Shown piece after piece: positions 15,999-23,915 of a stretch of DNA of 29,260 nt. Each line of letters starts with the position of its first letter. The stretch's first letter is position 1. The position numbers and the translations under genes were made by a program. The stretch comes from CANLDA01 sp964021645 (GTDB lineage: Bacteria; Pseudomonadota; Alphaproteobacteria; Rhodobacterales; Rhodobacteraceae). The notes below the pieces were generated by a model, which searched no databases, was not told the origin of the DNA, and was given only the letters and a program-made list of their open reading frames with translations. Location of the stretch: the NCBI GenBank assembly GCA_964021645.1, contig CAXIAD010000035.1, positions 1 to 29,260 of the forward strand, given 5' to 3'.

Positions 15999-16949
15999 AT
16001 GGGATTTCCTATTCCAGATACCGGTGCAGTGACCGAGGACAGCGGTGTTGGTGGCGGATTATTAAGCACAAGCGGCGACATCAATTACCTGTTTGGCAGT
16101 GACGCCGGGGAGTGGACGGCGGCGACATTAACCGGGGCATATGGCAGTCAGTTGGTGATCGATACCGACGGCAACTGGACCTACACGGCGGATAACGCCA
16201 ATGCGACGATTCAGGCGCTGGATAGTGGGCAAAGCATCACCGAGGTGTTCTCGGTCAGTGCGAATGGTGGCAATTCGACGATCACCATCACGATCAACGG
16301 CACGGACGAGCCGCCGTGCTTTGTCGGGGGGACGTTGATTGATACGCCCCATGGGCCGCGGTTGATTGAAACGCTGGCCATTGGCGATTTGGTTTTGACG
16401 CGCGACAATGGTGCGCAGGAAATTCGGTGGATCGGGGCCAGTCATCAGAAGCTGGATGACCCGCAAAAGATGGCCAGTCTGGCTCCTGTAAGGATTACCA
16501 AGGGAAGTTTTGGCCCCGGTATCCCCGAGCGTGATCTGTTGCTGTCGCCGATGCATCGGGTGCTGGTGCAAAACGCCGATATCCCGATTTTGTTTGGTGA
16601 AAGTGAAGTGTTTTGCCCCGTTGGCCAGTTGATCAACGGGTTTAGCATCCGTCAGGACGCGGTGCCTGAGGTGAGTTATTATCATATGCTGTTTGATCAG
16701 CATGAGGTGCTAAGTAGCAGCGGCTGCGCCTCTGAGAGTTTTTATCCGGGGCAGGTTGGTTTGGGGGGCTTTGCTGATGAGACCCGCGAAGAGCTGTTCA
16801 CGCTGTTTCCTGATTTTCGCAGCATGCCGCAAAGCTATGGTCAAACCGCGCGCACGGTATTGCGGGGCTATGAAGCCAAGCTGGTGCGCGACCGGTTAAT
16901 CCCCGATGCCCCGTTTCTACATGAGACACGTCTGAAGCGGGTTGGATGA
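15999..16949 (+). CDS. VCBS-like domain fused to Hint (Hedgehog/intein, Hint_2) domain protein
   Basis: 316 residues. Residues 1-105 form a VCBS-like beta domain (GAYGSQLVIDTDGNWTYTAD, then a Thr/Ile-rich strand ending TITITINGTDEPP). The Hint domain begins at C107 (PCFVGGTLIDTPHGPRLIE), with LAIGDLVLT, the block-B-like SPMHRVL at about 183-189 and LFDQHEVL near 232, ending in SESFYPG. No signal peptide or GGxGxD RTX repeat is seen. Hint domains self-cleave at the junction before Cys, which would release the VCBS domain; no intein C-terminal HN-Cys is present, so splicing is not expected. Residues 1-106 contain no lysine, so the HlyC-like partner cannot acylate that domain. Confidence 0.82.
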   Translation: MGFPIPDTGAVTEDSGVGGGLLSTSGDINYLFGSDAGEWTAATLTGAYGSQLVIDTDGNWTYTADNANATIQALDSGQSITEVFSVSANGGNSTITITINGTDEPPCFVGGTLIDTPHGPRLIETLAIGDLVLTRDNGAQEIRWIGASHQKLDDPQKMASLAPVRITKGSFGPGIPERDLLLSPMHRVLVQNADIPILFGESEVFCPVGQLINGFSIRQDAVPEVSYYHMLFDQHEVLSSSGCASESFYPGQVGLGGFADETREELFTLFPDFRSMPQSYGQTARTVLRGYEAKLVRDRLIPDAPFLHETRLKRVG

Positions 16950-17083
16950 AGTGGGCTGCGGCTCGGGTTCGGGGTGAATTCTCGGCGATTGCAGTGGGAC
17001 GATTGATTTGTGCAATTTTGGCTTTGAACCCGCATGAATTAGGCAGTAAGAGATGCTAAGCCATTTGATGAATGGCTCTGAGC

Positions 17084-17160
<77 letters not shown>

Positions 17161-17164
17161 TTAT

Positions 17165-17194
17165 TTTCAAGCTATTGAAAGTATTTAGTTTTTT
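17165..17194 (+). terminator. Probable terminator after tRNA-Arg
   Basis: TTTCAA-GCTA-TTGAAA (17165-17180) is a perfect 6 bp hairpin, followed after eight bases by TTTTTT. The stem is AT-rich, so it would be weak, but the position four bases after the tRNA CCA end is right. Confidence 0.45.
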
Positions 17195-17235
17195 GTATTT
17201 TTCCCTAAAGTTTGCTCACCTTGGACATTTTTAAC

Positions 17236-18768
17236 TTACCCCCCTGCGGGAGCGGCGCCTCCTGCTGCGATGTTGCGTTCAATATAGGGGTCTAGGCGTT
17301 CTTTGACGTCGTTACTGTCGGCGGGGGCGGTGAAATTTTCCAACGTGTCTTTCCAGATTGCTGTGGCGCGCTGGGCTGATGATTGCGCGCCTGCATCGTG
17401 CCATGCCCCGTGGTTTCGAAGATCGGCAACAAGCGGTTCATAGAAGGCGGTTTTGTAGCGATCCATCGTGTGTTGCGTCGCAAAGAAGTGCCCGCCGGGC
17501 TCGACCTCTGCTAGGGCGTCCCAGCCAAGGCTGTCGGCGTCTTCGGGTGTTTTTTGACACAGCTCTGCCACGGTTTGCAGGGCCTCGACGTCATTGATGA
17601 ATTTCTCATAGCCAAAGGTCAGCCCGCCTTCGAGCCAGCCAGCAGAATGAACTGTCAGGGTGGCATTGGCCTGTAGCTGTGCCCAAAGAGCCATGTTGGT
17701 TTCAAGCGCTGCCTGCATGTCAGGAGTGTTGGAGGCAGCACCAGTTGCAGAGCGCCATGGCAGGCCGATGTGACGGGCAAGTTGGCCGCTGCCGATGGAG
17801 AGTTTGATGTGTTCTGGCGTGCCGAACGCGGGCGAGCCTGATTTCATATCAACATTTGAACTGAACCCGCCGTAGGCCACGGGGGCACCGGGGCGTGTTA
17901 GTTGTGCAAGCGTAATAGAGGCCAAGCATTCGGCATGTTGCAGCACCAAAGCGCCGGAAATGGTGATCGGGGCCATGGCACCGGCCAGACAGAAGGGCGT
18001 GATGATGCTAAGCTGGTTGGCGCGGGCGAAATCAATGATGCCCTCGGCCATGGGGATATCAATCTGGCGGGGCGAATTGGTGTTAATGACGGTGAAGCAC
18101 CAGACATCCGCGTCAAAAGCCGCGTCATCAATATTGGTGCCCAGACGGAGCATATCAAAGCATTGTTCGACCTGAGCGCGCCCACGGGCATAGACGAAGT
18201 TGGGCTTGTCGCCGCATTCCATTTGCACGCGCATCATATCGTAATGGCGCAGCTGGGCGGGCACATCTTGGGGCTCGGCAGAGGGGCCAAAGACGTGCAT
18301 CACGTCAAAAGACTGCTGTAGTTTAATGGTTTCTGTATAGGTGGCGAGTGAACCTGCTCTGCGTCCGCGTTCAAGATCGGATACATTGGGGCAGCCAGCG
18401 CCCGGGGCAAATAACATCGCCCCCTCCTCAAACATTTGATCGCGGGCAGGGTTTCTGGCGCGTAGGCGGTATGAATTGGGGGTGGTGCTAAGGGCGTGTT
18501 CAACCAAATCGCGGCCAATGCGCACCATGTGGGTATCCTCGTCCACAAGGGCACCTGCGGTTTGGAAAATGCTGCGTGCCTCGGGGAGGAGGATTTTGAT
18601 GCCGAGTTCCTCAACCACCCGCAAGGCCATCTCGTGGATGCGGGCGACGCCGTCTTGTGAGAATATGGATTGCGGCGTGAAGGGGTGGCGCAGTTGGCGA
18701 TATGTGTGGGAGCGGGGAACCTCGGCTTCGCGGGGCCTTGAACGTCCGCCTCTTCGTTGTGTGCTCAT
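17236..18768 (-). CDS. Trimethylamine methyltransferase (MttB) family protein, second copy
   Basis: 510 residues, normal for the family, and only distantly similar to the MttB protein at 3464-5023. After a basic N-terminal tail (QRRGGRSRPRE) the TIM-barrel begins with GVARIHEMALRVVEELGIKI, and a YAPG-like substrate region FAPGAGCPNVSDLERG lies near residue 115-135. There is no amber codon, so no pyrrolysine. Its ATG overlaps the TetR stop codon (ATGA), giving a TetR-mttB operon opposite a cupin-FAD oxidoreductase operon. It probably demethylates a quaternary or tertiary amine whose product the flavoprotein oxidises. No corrinoid protein is nearby; the methyl acceptor is unknown. Confidence 0.85.
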   Translation of the reverse strand: MSTQRRGGRSRPREAEVPRSHTYRQLRHPFTPQSIFSQDGVARIHEMALRVVEELGIKILLPEARSIFQTAGALVDEDTHMVRIGRDLVEHALSTTPNSYRLRARNPARDQMFEEGAMLFAPGAGCPNVSDLERGRRAGSLATYTETIKLQQSFDVMHVFGPSAEPQDVPAQLRHYDMMRVQMECGDKPNFVYARGRAQVEQCFDMLRLGTNIDDAAFDADVWCFTVINTNSPRQIDIPMAEGIIDFARANQLSIITPFCLAGAMAPITISGALVLQHAECLASITLAQLTRPGAPVAYGGFSSNVDMKSGSPAFGTPEHIKLSIGSGQLARHIGLPWRSATGAASNTPDMQAALETNMALWAQLQANATLTVHSAGWLEGGLTFGYEKFINDVEALQTVAELCQKTPEDADSLGWDALAEVEPGGHFFATQHTMDRYKTAFYEPLVADLRNHGAWHDAGAQSSAQRATAIWKDTLENFTAPADSNDVKERLDPYIERNIAAGGAAPAGG

Positions 18769-19400
18769 GGGGTGCCCTGCATTTTATGGGTGAATTTGGC
18801 GGCGATCACCGGGTCAAGGGTGCGTCCGGTATAGGCCGTATAATAGAGTGCTAATAGAGAGAGGCGTTCGCCCATTGCCTCGCCCAGATTGATCGCGACA
18901 TAGCCGACCTGAGAAAAGTAGAGAACGCGGGCGCGCACGTTTGCGTCCTCGGGTGCGAAGCCAAAGCGGTGAAACATCTCGGCAATACGCAATATGCGCT
19001 GGGTATCCTCATGGCGCACGCGTTCCAGAACGTCGTGATCCAATTGCGCCCAGTCGCGAATGGCCTGATCAAGGGGCGGGCTGAACTGGCCCTCATTCAC
19101 CCATGTTTCAAAGAAGTTGAGAATGCTTTCGTCCAAGCTGTCGCAGTTGCGGAAGCTGTGATCGAAATGGGCGTTGTTGGTGGCATGCCATTCTTTCAGG
19201 ATCGCGCCAAGCAGGTCGTCGCGACTGGTGAAGTGCCAATAGAAGCTACCGCGCGTGACATCCAGCGTCTTGGCCAATCGGGTGATTTGCACAGCATTCA
19301 CGCCCTCTTGGGTGAGGGTGTCCAGTGCAATGGCGAGCCAGTTTGCCCGACCAAGCGGGGGCTTGGGTGCGTTTTGGGTCATGAGGGTGTTTGATGTCAT
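18765..19400 (-). CDS. TetR-family transcriptional regulator
   Basis: 211 residues from the ATG at 19400; the frame stays open to 19616, but that stretch crosses the divergent promoter and start of the cupin gene. An alternative ATG at 19382 would cost six residues. The HTH is clear at about residues 18-65 (RLAKTLDVTRGSFYWHF). The rest is a helical ligand-binding domain with no recognisable specificity. No Shine-Dalgarno precedes 19400; a -10-like TATGTT ends six bases before it, suggesting a leaderless message. It is translationally coupled to the MttB gene and probably represses both divergent operons until the amine substrate is present. Confidence 0.9.
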   Translation of the reverse strand: MTSNTLMTQNAPKPPLGRANWLAIALDTLTQEGVNAVQITRLAKTLDVTRGSFYWHFTSRDDLLGAILKEWHATNNAHFDHSFRNCDSLDESILNFFETWVNEGQFSPPLDQAIRDWAQLDHDVLERVRHEDTQRILRIAEMFHRFGFAPEDANVRARVLYFSQVGYVAINLGEAMGERLSLLALYYTAYTGRTLDPVIAAKFTHKMQGTP

Positions 19401-19406
19401 GAGAAA

Positions 19407-19435
19407 AACATACACACTTGTGTGGTGCCATACAA
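19407..19435 (-). promoter_or_regulatory. Promoter of the tetR-mttB operon with operator in the spacer
   Basis: On the minus strand TTGTAT (19435-19430), 17 bases, TATGTT (19412-19407). The spacer holds the inverted repeat CACAC-TT-GTGTG (19413-19424). A second inverted repeat, ATACA-ACCC-TGTAT (19430-19443), lies toward the cupin gene. Both are plausible TetR operators controlling the divergent transcripts. Confidence 0.5.
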
Positions 19436-19471
19436 CCCTGTATTGTTCAGGAAATCGAGGGAGAAGATCCA

Positions 19472-19822
19472 ATGACCAAGGCCGAACCACGCGTGATGAA
19501 ATGGGGGAATGCCGATTTCCAGCCACGCTTTGAATATGGGGATCAGGCGCAGGCGGCGCATTTATGTGGGGAAGCGGATGGCAGTGCGCTGGGCGCGGGT
19601 TTGGTGCGGCTAACAAAGGCGCGTATTCCGTGGACTATTCAGTATGACGAGGTAGTGCTGGTGTTGGAGGGTGAAATCACCGTGCAAACAGAGCAGGGGG
19701 CGTTGACGGCGGGGGCGATGGATTCGATCTGGCTGCCAGCGGGGACCAAATTGACCTATGAGGCCGAGGCGGCATTGCTTTTCTATGCGATCCATCCCTC
19801 AAATTGGGCAACAAAGGACTAG
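19472..19822 (+). CDS. Cupin-domain protein, EutQ-like
   Basis: 116 residues from the ATG at 19472, which has GAGGGAGA upstream; an earlier in-frame ATG at 19418 lies in the divergent operator. A single small cupin barrel is visible: YDEVVLVLEGEITVQTEQGA, then LTAGAMDSIWLPAGTKLTYE. The usual metal-binding histidines of the first cupin motif are missing (YDEVV instead of HxHxxE), as in EutQ-like cupins, which are suspected to act in ligand binding or as kinases. Its stop is three bases from the next start, so it is in one operon with the flavoprotein. Its role in amine catabolism is unknown. Confidence 0.8.
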   Translation: MTKAEPRVMKWGNADFQPRFEYGDQAQAAHLCGEADGSALGAGLVRLTKARIPWTIQYDEVVLVLEGEITVQTEQGALTAGAMDSIWLPAGTKLTYEAEAALLFYAIHPSNWATKD

Positions 19823-19825
19823 GTC

Positions 19826-21142
19826 ATGCGCATTACCCGGCTTCCGCAGAATGACGCAACAAATGCGTGGAACACGATCCTGCCAAAACGCGAGCCCTAT
19901 GCGGCGCTGGCGGGTGAAGTCAGGGCGGATTGGTTGGTTATTGGCGCTGGTTATGCCGGATTGGCGGCTGCGCGTCGGTTGGCAGAGAACCGGCCAAACG
20001 AGAAAATCGTGATCGTGGATGCCGGAGTAAGTGGCGAGAATGCGTCTGGGCGCAATTCGGGGTTTGCGATTGATTTGCCGCATACGGTGTCCTCAAACCT
20101 TGATCAGCTGGACAGTGCGCACCGGTACATGCGGTTGGCGCGTGCGGCGATTGCAGAGCTGGAGGGGCAGGTTACCACCCATAAGATTGACTGTGATTGG
20201 TCACGTGATGGCAAATACCACGCAGCCGTGACGCAGGCCGGATCAGACGCGATGTTGCGCCCGTTTGCCGATGAGTTGGACAAGCTGGGCGAGCCATATG
20301 AATGGGTTGAGGGCGATCAGTTAGCGCGCAATCTGGGCACCACGCATTTTGGACGCGCGATTTACACGCCGGGCTGTGTGTTGATGAATCCGGCGGCATT
20401 GGTGCGGGGATTGGCGGATACGTTACCTGACAATGTATATCTGTATGAAAACACGCCTGTGATCGACGTGACCTATGGGAACGGTGTTCACATCAAAACC
20501 CGCGCGGGAACGGTGCGTGCGCCCAAAATGATCTTGGCTGCGAATGGGTTTAGCGATCAGTTTGGGTTTGCCAAACGGCGGTTTGTGCATTTGGCCCTAG
20601 CGGCAAGTTTGACACGCCCACTAAGCAAGGCCGAGCAGGAGGCATTTGGCGTTGCAAAGTCGTGGGGGTTAACGCCTGCAAATGGGTTTGGCGGCATAAC
20701 CATGCGCTACACCAACGATCGGCGCATTTTGATACGCCAAGATATCAAGGTGGCGATGGGGCAGAATTTTCCGCGTGAAAAGACAGTTTTGTTGGGTCAG
20801 CAGCACAAACGCCTATTTGATGCGCGGTTCCCCATGTTGCCAGAGGTCACGATGGAGAATTCGTGGGTGGGATATATATGCATGTCGGCAAACGGGTCGC
20901 CGATGTTTGGTCAGGTGGGAAATGATGTCTGGATGGCGGCCTGCCAGAACGGCATTGGCGTGACCAAAGGCACGATGAGCGGGCTTCTTGCCGCTGATAT
21001 GGCCTGCGGGCTGGATAACCCGATGATCGCAGATATGGAAAGTTTGGGAAGGCCAAGCGTCATTCCGCCTCGACCGCTAGTGGAAGTGGGGGCGCGGGCG
21101 AAATTGGCATGGGAGGTTTGGAAGAACCGCAAGGAATCCTAG
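19826..21142 (+). CDS. FAD-dependent amine/amino-acid oxidoreductase (DAO family, PuuB-like)
   Basis: 438 residues; AAGGA precedes the ATG. The Rossmann FAD motif is WLVIGAGYAGLAAARRL (about 36-52), followed by the family-typical SGENASGRNSGFAI. The C-terminal part has ACQNGIGVTKGTMSGLLAAD, which closes the FAD site. Relatives include gamma-glutamylputrescine oxidase and other secondary-amine oxidases, which form an imine released as aldehyde plus amine. The RNSG segment lacks the TWHSA-type covalent His of the DMGDH protein. Being operonic with the cupin and divergent from tetR-mttB, it probably oxidises the demethylated amine. The exact substrate is not determinable. Confidence 0.85.
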   Translation: MRITRLPQNDATNAWNTILPKREPYAALAGEVRADWLVIGAGYAGLAAARRLAENRPNEKIVIVDAGVSGENASGRNSGFAIDLPHTVSSNLDQLDSAHRYMRLARAAIAELEGQVTTHKIDCDWSRDGKYHAAVTQAGSDAMLRPFADELDKLGEPYEWVEGDQLARNLGTTHFGRAIYTPGCVLMNPAALVRGLADTLPDNVYLYENTPVIDVTYGNGVHIKTRAGTVRAPKMILAANGFSDQFGFAKRRFVHLALAASLTRPLSKAEQEAFGVAKSWGLTPANGFGGITMRYTNDRRILIRQDIKVAMGQNFPREKTVLLGQQHKRLFDARFPMLPEVTMENSWVGYICMSANGSPMFGQVGNDVWMAACQNGIGVTKGTMSGLLAADMACGLDNPMIADMESLGRPSVIPPRPLVEVGARAKLAWEVWKNRKES

Positions 21143-21194
21143 GGCTTTGCCATTTGGGGCGGCAAAGTTGCCGAGGTTTGATCGGCGGCTGGGC

Positions 21195-21374
21195 CTAGCG
21201 CATTTTTTTGATTTTTATCTTGTCCAGTTTGGCCTGCGTCTTGGTGGATTCTTCGGACCGAGAGAGCGCTTTGGCAATCGCTTTTAGGCCCATCCCTTTT
21301 CCCACCATCACGTGCAGCTTTTGAATTTCTTCTTGTGTCCAAGGTTGGCGGTGGCGCTCAAAGCGGTCGGTCAT
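21195..21374 (-). CDS. 59-residue Myb/SANT-like small basic protein
   Basis: A short complete frame of 59 codons (ATG at 21372-21374, stop TAG at 21195-21197). The protein starts MTDRFERHRQPWTQEEIQKL and continues GMGLKAIAKALSRSEESTKT to a lysine-rich C-terminus (KIKIKKMR). W-T-x-E-E, the later IAKALSRS and the helix spacing resemble a single Myb/SANT or GcrA-like helix-turn-helix. DNA binding is therefore plausible. AAGG lies about 15 bases before the start, which is weak. It is flanked by the FAD oxidoreductase, which converges on it, and the symporter-like gene. Coding is supported by codon pattern and domain resemblance only. Confidence 0.65.
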   Translation of the reverse strand: MTDRFERHRQPWTQEEIQKLHVMVGKGMGLKAIAKALSRSEESTKTQAKLDKIKIKKMR

Positions 21375-21529
21375 TGGGGCGGTCTACCTTATCAATATGG
21401 CGGGGCTAGCATAAATCATGGTCGTGCGGATGGTGTTGGTACAATGCGATAGCGAAAAGGGGCGGGTTTGTCGATCAAGCAGGCAGGATTGCGTGTAGGT
21501 GCAGGCCATCATTCAATTGCTGAGGGTTT

Positions 21530-22453
21530 CTAAGGGGAGCGATAAAGTCTGCGCGCTAGAATGGGCGTGAGAAACATCGGCACCTGATAGCAGCCTAGAA
21601 AAATGAGGAGCGGTTCGGAGACCTCTGCGGAAATGGTGACGAGGAAGATGGCGACATTGCGATTGCCAGATACGATTGAAAACGGCACGGCCTCTGATTT
21701 CCAGTTCAGATAGCGCGACGCAAGAAAGGTCAGCGCCTGCATGCCAAAATTAACCGCAAAGGCGAGAGCCATCCACACCATGGCCTGTGCGGGGGATTGT
21801 TGGAATGCGGGTCTGAGGGCGGCCATTAGGCCGATTACAATCACGGCCAATGCCACTGTCATGACACCATCAATTGCCTGAGTTTGCTCGGGTGTTTGAG
21901 TTGGGAAAAGAACCGTGGTGAGGAGGAAGCCAAGTGATACTGCCACGCTGATGGCAATCACCGCGCGCAGGGCACCGATTGCGGCCATTGAAAAATCCCC
22001 CAATTGCGGCAGCAACCAAAACACCGGCAGCATAGTGAGCGGAAGGAGGGCTGTACCGAGGACCAAGAGACGAAAGGCTGGTTCTGGATCGGCACCAAGC
22101 AGGATGGCCAAATTCGGGCTGCCGCTGAGCGCGGGGGCGGCGAGGACCAAAACGACGGCCATTGTATAAGGTGTATGCGCGACCCCAAACAAATAGGCGA
22201 TTGTGAGAGCGCATAGCGGAAGCGCCAGCTGAAATATCAGCACAACGGATAGTGTCGCAGGAAAGCGCGACAGGCCGTTGAATGCCTTTTGCGGGCCAAT
22301 GCGGATTGCTGTCAGAAACAGCAGAAGCACAACTGATTGCGGGAGCCATGGTTTCAGCATCGCCGCCACATCGGGTAACAACAGCCCCGCGATTAGGCCC
22401 GCAACCAAGATGAACCGCCCGTGTCGCGCCAACATTCGCAGGCTATTTAGCAA
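21530..22453 (-). CDS. Bile acid:sodium symporter (BASS)-like membrane transporter
   Basis: 307 residues with about ten hydrophobic segments spread over the whole length (for example FILVAGLIAGLLLP, VVLLLFLTAIRI and LALAVIVIGLMAAL). The late motif SIVSGNRNVAIFLV matches the conserved GNRN-type segment of BASS/SBF proteins. Such transporters move organic anions across the inner membrane with sodium. The start used is TTG at 22453, which keeps the LRMLARHGRF lead typical of the family; ATG at 22435 is the alternative. A six-codon reading frame with a better ribosome site overlaps this start. Substrate unknown; it is divergent from the dadA-TRAP operon. Confidence 0.75.
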   Translation of the reverse strand: MLNSLRMLARHGRFILVAGLIAGLLLPDVAAMLKPWLPQSVVLLLFLTAIRIGPQKAFNGLSRFPATLSVVLIFQLALPLCALTIAYLFGVAHTPYTMAVVLVLAAPALSGSPNLAILLGADPEPAFRLLVLGTALLPLTMLPVFWLLPQLGDFSMAAIGALRAVIAISVAVSLGFLLTTVLFPTQTPEQTQAIDGVMTVALAVIVIGLMAALRPAFQQSPAQAMVWMALAFAVNFGMQALTFLASRYLNWKSEAVPFSIVSGNRNVAIFLVTISAEVSEPLLIFLGCYQVPMFLTPILARRLYRSP

Positions 22454-22467
22454 GGTGTTACGCGCAT
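22447..22467 (-). other. Possible six-codon leader frame overlapping the BASS-like start
   Basis: ATG CGC GTA ACA CCT TGC TAA, with AAAGGGA about nine bases upstream, ends just past the TTG start of the transporter. This could couple translation of the TTG start. It may equally be chance. Confidence 0.25.
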
Positions 22468-22648
22468 TATTTTGGTCCCTTTGGGCGGTGTGGTGAGAAA
22501 TTGCGTCAATCGTTGTGGTAGGTTTTTGTCAGGCTTTGTATCTGGCCTAACGCGATTACAAATAGCTATCAATCAAATCTGCGCATCGGGCTTTCATTCG
22601 GGCGTCTGGTATGGGACGCTCCCCGCACATTAAGAATGGTGAAATGAA

Positions 22649-23890
22649 ATGCGGGTAATAGTTGTTGGTGCCGGAATTGTCGGAGTGTCATGCGCGATAT
22701 GGCTGCAACGCAGCGGGCATGACGTCACGATTGTTGATCGCGATGGCCCCGCAAGCGGGACAAGCCACGGCAATGCGGGTGTTTTGGCGGCGGGGGCTGT
22801 TATTCCGGTTACCACGCCAGGTTTGCTGGCAAAGGCACCGGGGATGTTGTTTGACCGGAACGCGCCGTTGTTTCTAAAGTGGTCCTATCTGCCCAAGTTG
22901 CTGCCATTTCTTGCAAAGTATCTGACATATGCGAATGACTCCCATGTGGATCATTACGCGGGGGCGATGTCGACGCTGTTGCATGATACGGTCGAGCAGC
23001 ATCAGCGTTTGGCCGCGGGGACCGGCGCGCAATCCTATATCAGCACCGAAGATTATTGTTTTGGATATGCGAGTGAGGCAGCCTATCAGGCGGATCGCTA
23101 TGGATGGGAAAAACGCGCTGCGAACGGATACGATTTTGAGGTCGTGAAGGGGGCGGAATTTGCGGATGATGACCCCATTTTCGGCAGCGCATTTGAAACG
23201 GTTGTACGGTGTAAAAACCACGGGCGGATTTCGGATCCCGGTAAATATGTGCAGGCGCTGGCCGCTCATTTTGTGTCTGAAGGTGGCACATTGAAAATTT
23301 GCGAAGTCAGCGATGTTGAGGTGGCTGATGGCGTGATTTCGGGACTCAAAACCTCTGACGGGGACATGACGGCGGATCACATTGTTTTTGCTATGGGGCC
23401 GTGGTCAAAAGAGATCGCGCATAAGCTAGGCGTCAAAGTGCCGTTTGAAAGCGAGCGCGGATATCACATTGAATTCGTCAATCCGTCAGTGATGCCCAAG
23501 TCACCTATGATGGTCGCAAGCGGGAAGTTTGTTCTGACCCCGATGGATGGGCGATTGCGGGCGGCTGGAGTTATCGAGTTTGGCGGGCTTGAAAATGGCG
23601 CAAGTCGGGGGCCGATTGAGTTTCTTAAGCGGCAAGTGGCTGCGATCCTGCCCGATCTGCAATGTGACGAGATTGTTGAGTGGATGGGGCATCGGCCTGC
23701 ACCGGCTGATAGTTTGCCGGTGATTGGGGCAAATGACGCCGGTGGCCGCAGTTATAGCGCATTTGGACATCAGCACGTTGGCTTGACAGCGGGGCCTAAA
23801 ACGGGTCGGATCATCGCAGATCTGATTGACGGGAAAAAGTCGAACATAGATTTGGCTCCATTTGATCCGAAAAAATTTACAGCGCGATGA
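22649..23890 (+). CDS. dadA: FAD-dependent D-amino-acid dehydrogenase (DadA-like)
   Basis: 413 residues, the usual DadA length. The N-terminus MRVIVVGAGIVGVSCAIWLQ is the FAD dinucleotide motif, followed by the DadA signature TSHGNAGVL. The C-terminal FGHQHVGLTAGPKTGRIIAD is also typical. Family members oxidise D-amino acids or N-alkyl amino acids such as hydroxyproline epimers at the inner face of the membrane, passing electrons to the respiratory chain. It heads a six-gene run with a TRAP transporter, a racemase and a dioxygenase. I infer that it oxidises the imported D-isomer or N-substituted amino acid. The ribosome site is weak (GGTGAA). Confidence 0.82.
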   Translation: MRVIVVGAGIVGVSCAIWLQRSGHDVTIVDRDGPASGTSHGNAGVLAAGAVIPVTTPGLLAKAPGMLFDRNAPLFLKWSYLPKLLPFLAKYLTYANDSHVDHYAGAMSTLLHDTVEQHQRLAAGTGAQSYISTEDYCFGYASEAAYQADRYGWEKRAANGYDFEVVKGAEFADDDPIFGSAFETVVRCKNHGRISDPGKYVQALAAHFVSEGGTLKICEVSDVEVADGVISGLKTSDGDMTADHIVFAMGPWSKEIAHKLGVKVPFESERGYHIEFVNPSVMPKSPMMVASGKFVLTPMDGRLRAAGVIEFGGLENGASRGPIEFLKRQVAAILPDLQCDEIVEWMGHRPAPADSLPVIGANDAGGRSYSAFGHQHVGLTAGPKTGRIIADLIDGKKSNIDLAPFDPKKFTAR

Positions 23891-23915
23891 AGCGCATACG
23901 TCTGGGAGGACATCA

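Noticed and set aside
15999..16949. Complete protein-splicing intein
   Set aside because: The Hint domain lacks a C-terminal HN plus Cys/Ser/Thr junction and a C-extein; cleavage is possible, splicing is not expected.
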